41,980 nt of DNA from positions 1-41,980 of the forward strand of contig JAJSAI010000023.1 in NCBI GenBank assembly GCA_024274695.1, given 5' to 3'. This document shows, one piece after another, positions 41,509 through 41,980 of the stretch. This stretch comes from an archaeon (GTDB lineage: Archaea > B1Sed10-29 > JAJSAI01). Under the pieces are notes generated by a model that ran no database searches, was not told the DNA's origin, and was given only the letters and a program-made list of their open reading frames with translations. How positions within the stretch are numbered: position 1 is the first letter of the stretch; each line of letters starts with the position of its first letter. The position numbers and the translations under genes are program-made.

Positions 41509-41858
41509 ACAACCTGCAGGGGCAGTCTCCTGCCCCTGGAGTCATACGCTCTGACGTTCTCCTCGGTGTACGGCCACCCGATCACCAGGTGCTCTCTTCC
41601 TGTCTTCGCGAACAGTCCCAGGTCAGCCTGACTAGGGACAGGGAGCCCGCGCGGGTGGGAGTGAAACGTCCCGACAGCGTCAGGATATATTGGCAGGTTG
41701 TGCAGTTGCATGTAAATGCTGTCCCGATAGTACTCCCCTGGAAGGAGGATAAAGTCCCTGACAACGTCCTTGCCTAACAGTATTCCCCCAATCTCGTTCG
41801 GGTACGCTTGCCTGCACAGTTCCAGGATCCTCTCCAGAACCTCTTTTTTTATTCTCAT
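41505..41858 (-). CDS. JAMM/MPN+ metalloprotease-like protein
   Basis: A 117-residue single-domain JAMM protein with complete zinc-site motifs: E22 (NEIGGILLG), H66 and H68 (GTFHSHP), S76 and D79 (PSQAD). Archaeal members of this family cleave ubiquitin-like SAMP proteins from targets or process the sulfur-carrier forms of these proteins. ATG 41858 overlaps the stop of the upstream membrane-protein gene (ATGA), which supports this start over the longer frame to 41903. Faces the other JAMM gene tail to tail. Confidence 0.88.
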   Translation of the reverse strand: MRIKKEVLERILELCRQAYPNEIGGILLGKDVVRDFILLPGEYYRDSIYMQLHNLPIYPDAVGTFHSHPRGLPVPSQADLGLFAKTGREHLVIGWPYTEENVRAYDSRGRRLPLQVV

Positions 41859-41980
41859 AAGACCATCCTCAGCCAGACGGGAAGTATTATCGCGCTCATG
41901 CAATTAATTCTTTCCGCCCGCGCGGACAGGCTCAGTAGGCCTATGCTTGTGCTGGCGAAGAACACGAGCAGGCCAAGCCA
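41855..41980 (-). CDS. C-terminus of a membrane protein, cut by window edge
   Basis: The minus strand stays open from the window edge to a TGA at 41855-41857, giving 41 residues with a hydrophobic stretch at each end (LGLLVFFASTSIGLL and IILPVWLRMVL). The stop overlaps the JAMM gene's ATG (ATGA), the pattern of linked genes in this region. The start lies beyond the window. It is too short to assign a family, and the hydrophobicity only suggests a membrane protein. Confidence 0.55.
   Translation of the reverse strand, partial: WLGLLVFFASTSIGLLSLSARAERINCMSAIILPVWLRMVL

Noticed and set aside
41859-41903. Longer start for the JAMM protein (MHERDNTS)
   Set aside because: Another gene reads through this region to a stop overlapping ATG 41858, and family N-termini begin near the later start.

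Overview
This window is gene-dense archaeal chromosome. The information-processing genes are of archaeal type: replication factor C large and small subunits, RadB, a Cdc48-type double AAA ATPase, topoisomerase IA, archaeal PheS/PheT, pelota, ABCE1, TYW3 and an Ogg2-type glycosylase. Promoters look archaeal, with TATA-like boxes centred about 25 nt before many start codons (leaderless transcripts), and TTG and GTG starts are common. Several neighbouring genes overlap by 4 nt (ATGA/GTGA), and four convergent pairs overlap at their 3' ends. Small size of several proteins and this compaction would suit a small-genome (DPANN-like) archaeon, but that placement is inference. No rRNA, tRNA, IS element or CRISPR array was seen, and no stretch over 300 bases lacks a gene.

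Layout. 1-1090: a truncated Na+/Ca2+ exchanger and a divergent lysine-rich protein carrying an internal perfect repeat. 1175-5161: a peptide-processing operon (M18 aminopeptidase, TldD, TldE), divergent from RNase Z. 6138-7296: a secreted membrane-anchored protein and a Nob1-like PIN protein. 7403-12922: pheS-pheT, RFC large subunit and a YchF-like GTPase. 12919-14529: a three-gene operon of uncharacterised coiled-coil proteins, one membrane-anchored. 14619-16840: a cluster of seven small secreted proteins, at least three with the class III (type IV pilin-like) signal motif. 16907-18513: rubrerythrin, a divergent Lrp-type regulator and Ogg2 glycosylase, an apparent oxidative-damage group. 18521-20623: a secreted beta-propeller protein and an M50 membrane protease. 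20636-27535: Cdc48, RadB, a half-length Rqc2-like NFACT protein, a macrodomain protein, topoisomerase IA and a membrane protein. 27557-30480: an MtaB/CDKAL1-type methylthiotransferase operon and RFC small subunit. 30520-35112: a 1530-residue surface protein with Ig-like repeats. 35238-38869: TYW3, pelota, a tiny membrane protein and ABCE1. 38900-41980: a methyltransferase, archaeal phosphoglycerate mutase, two convergent JAMM-domain proteins and the end of a membrane protein gene.

Themes. Ribosome rescue and quality control recur (pelota, ABCE1, NFACT-R protein, Cdc48). The cell surface is represented by the pilin-like cluster, the beta-propeller protein and the giant repeat protein; the latter two share an Ig-like module. 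The least explained parts are the coiled-coil operon, the pilin-like cluster, the paired JAMM proteins and the lysine-rich protein.
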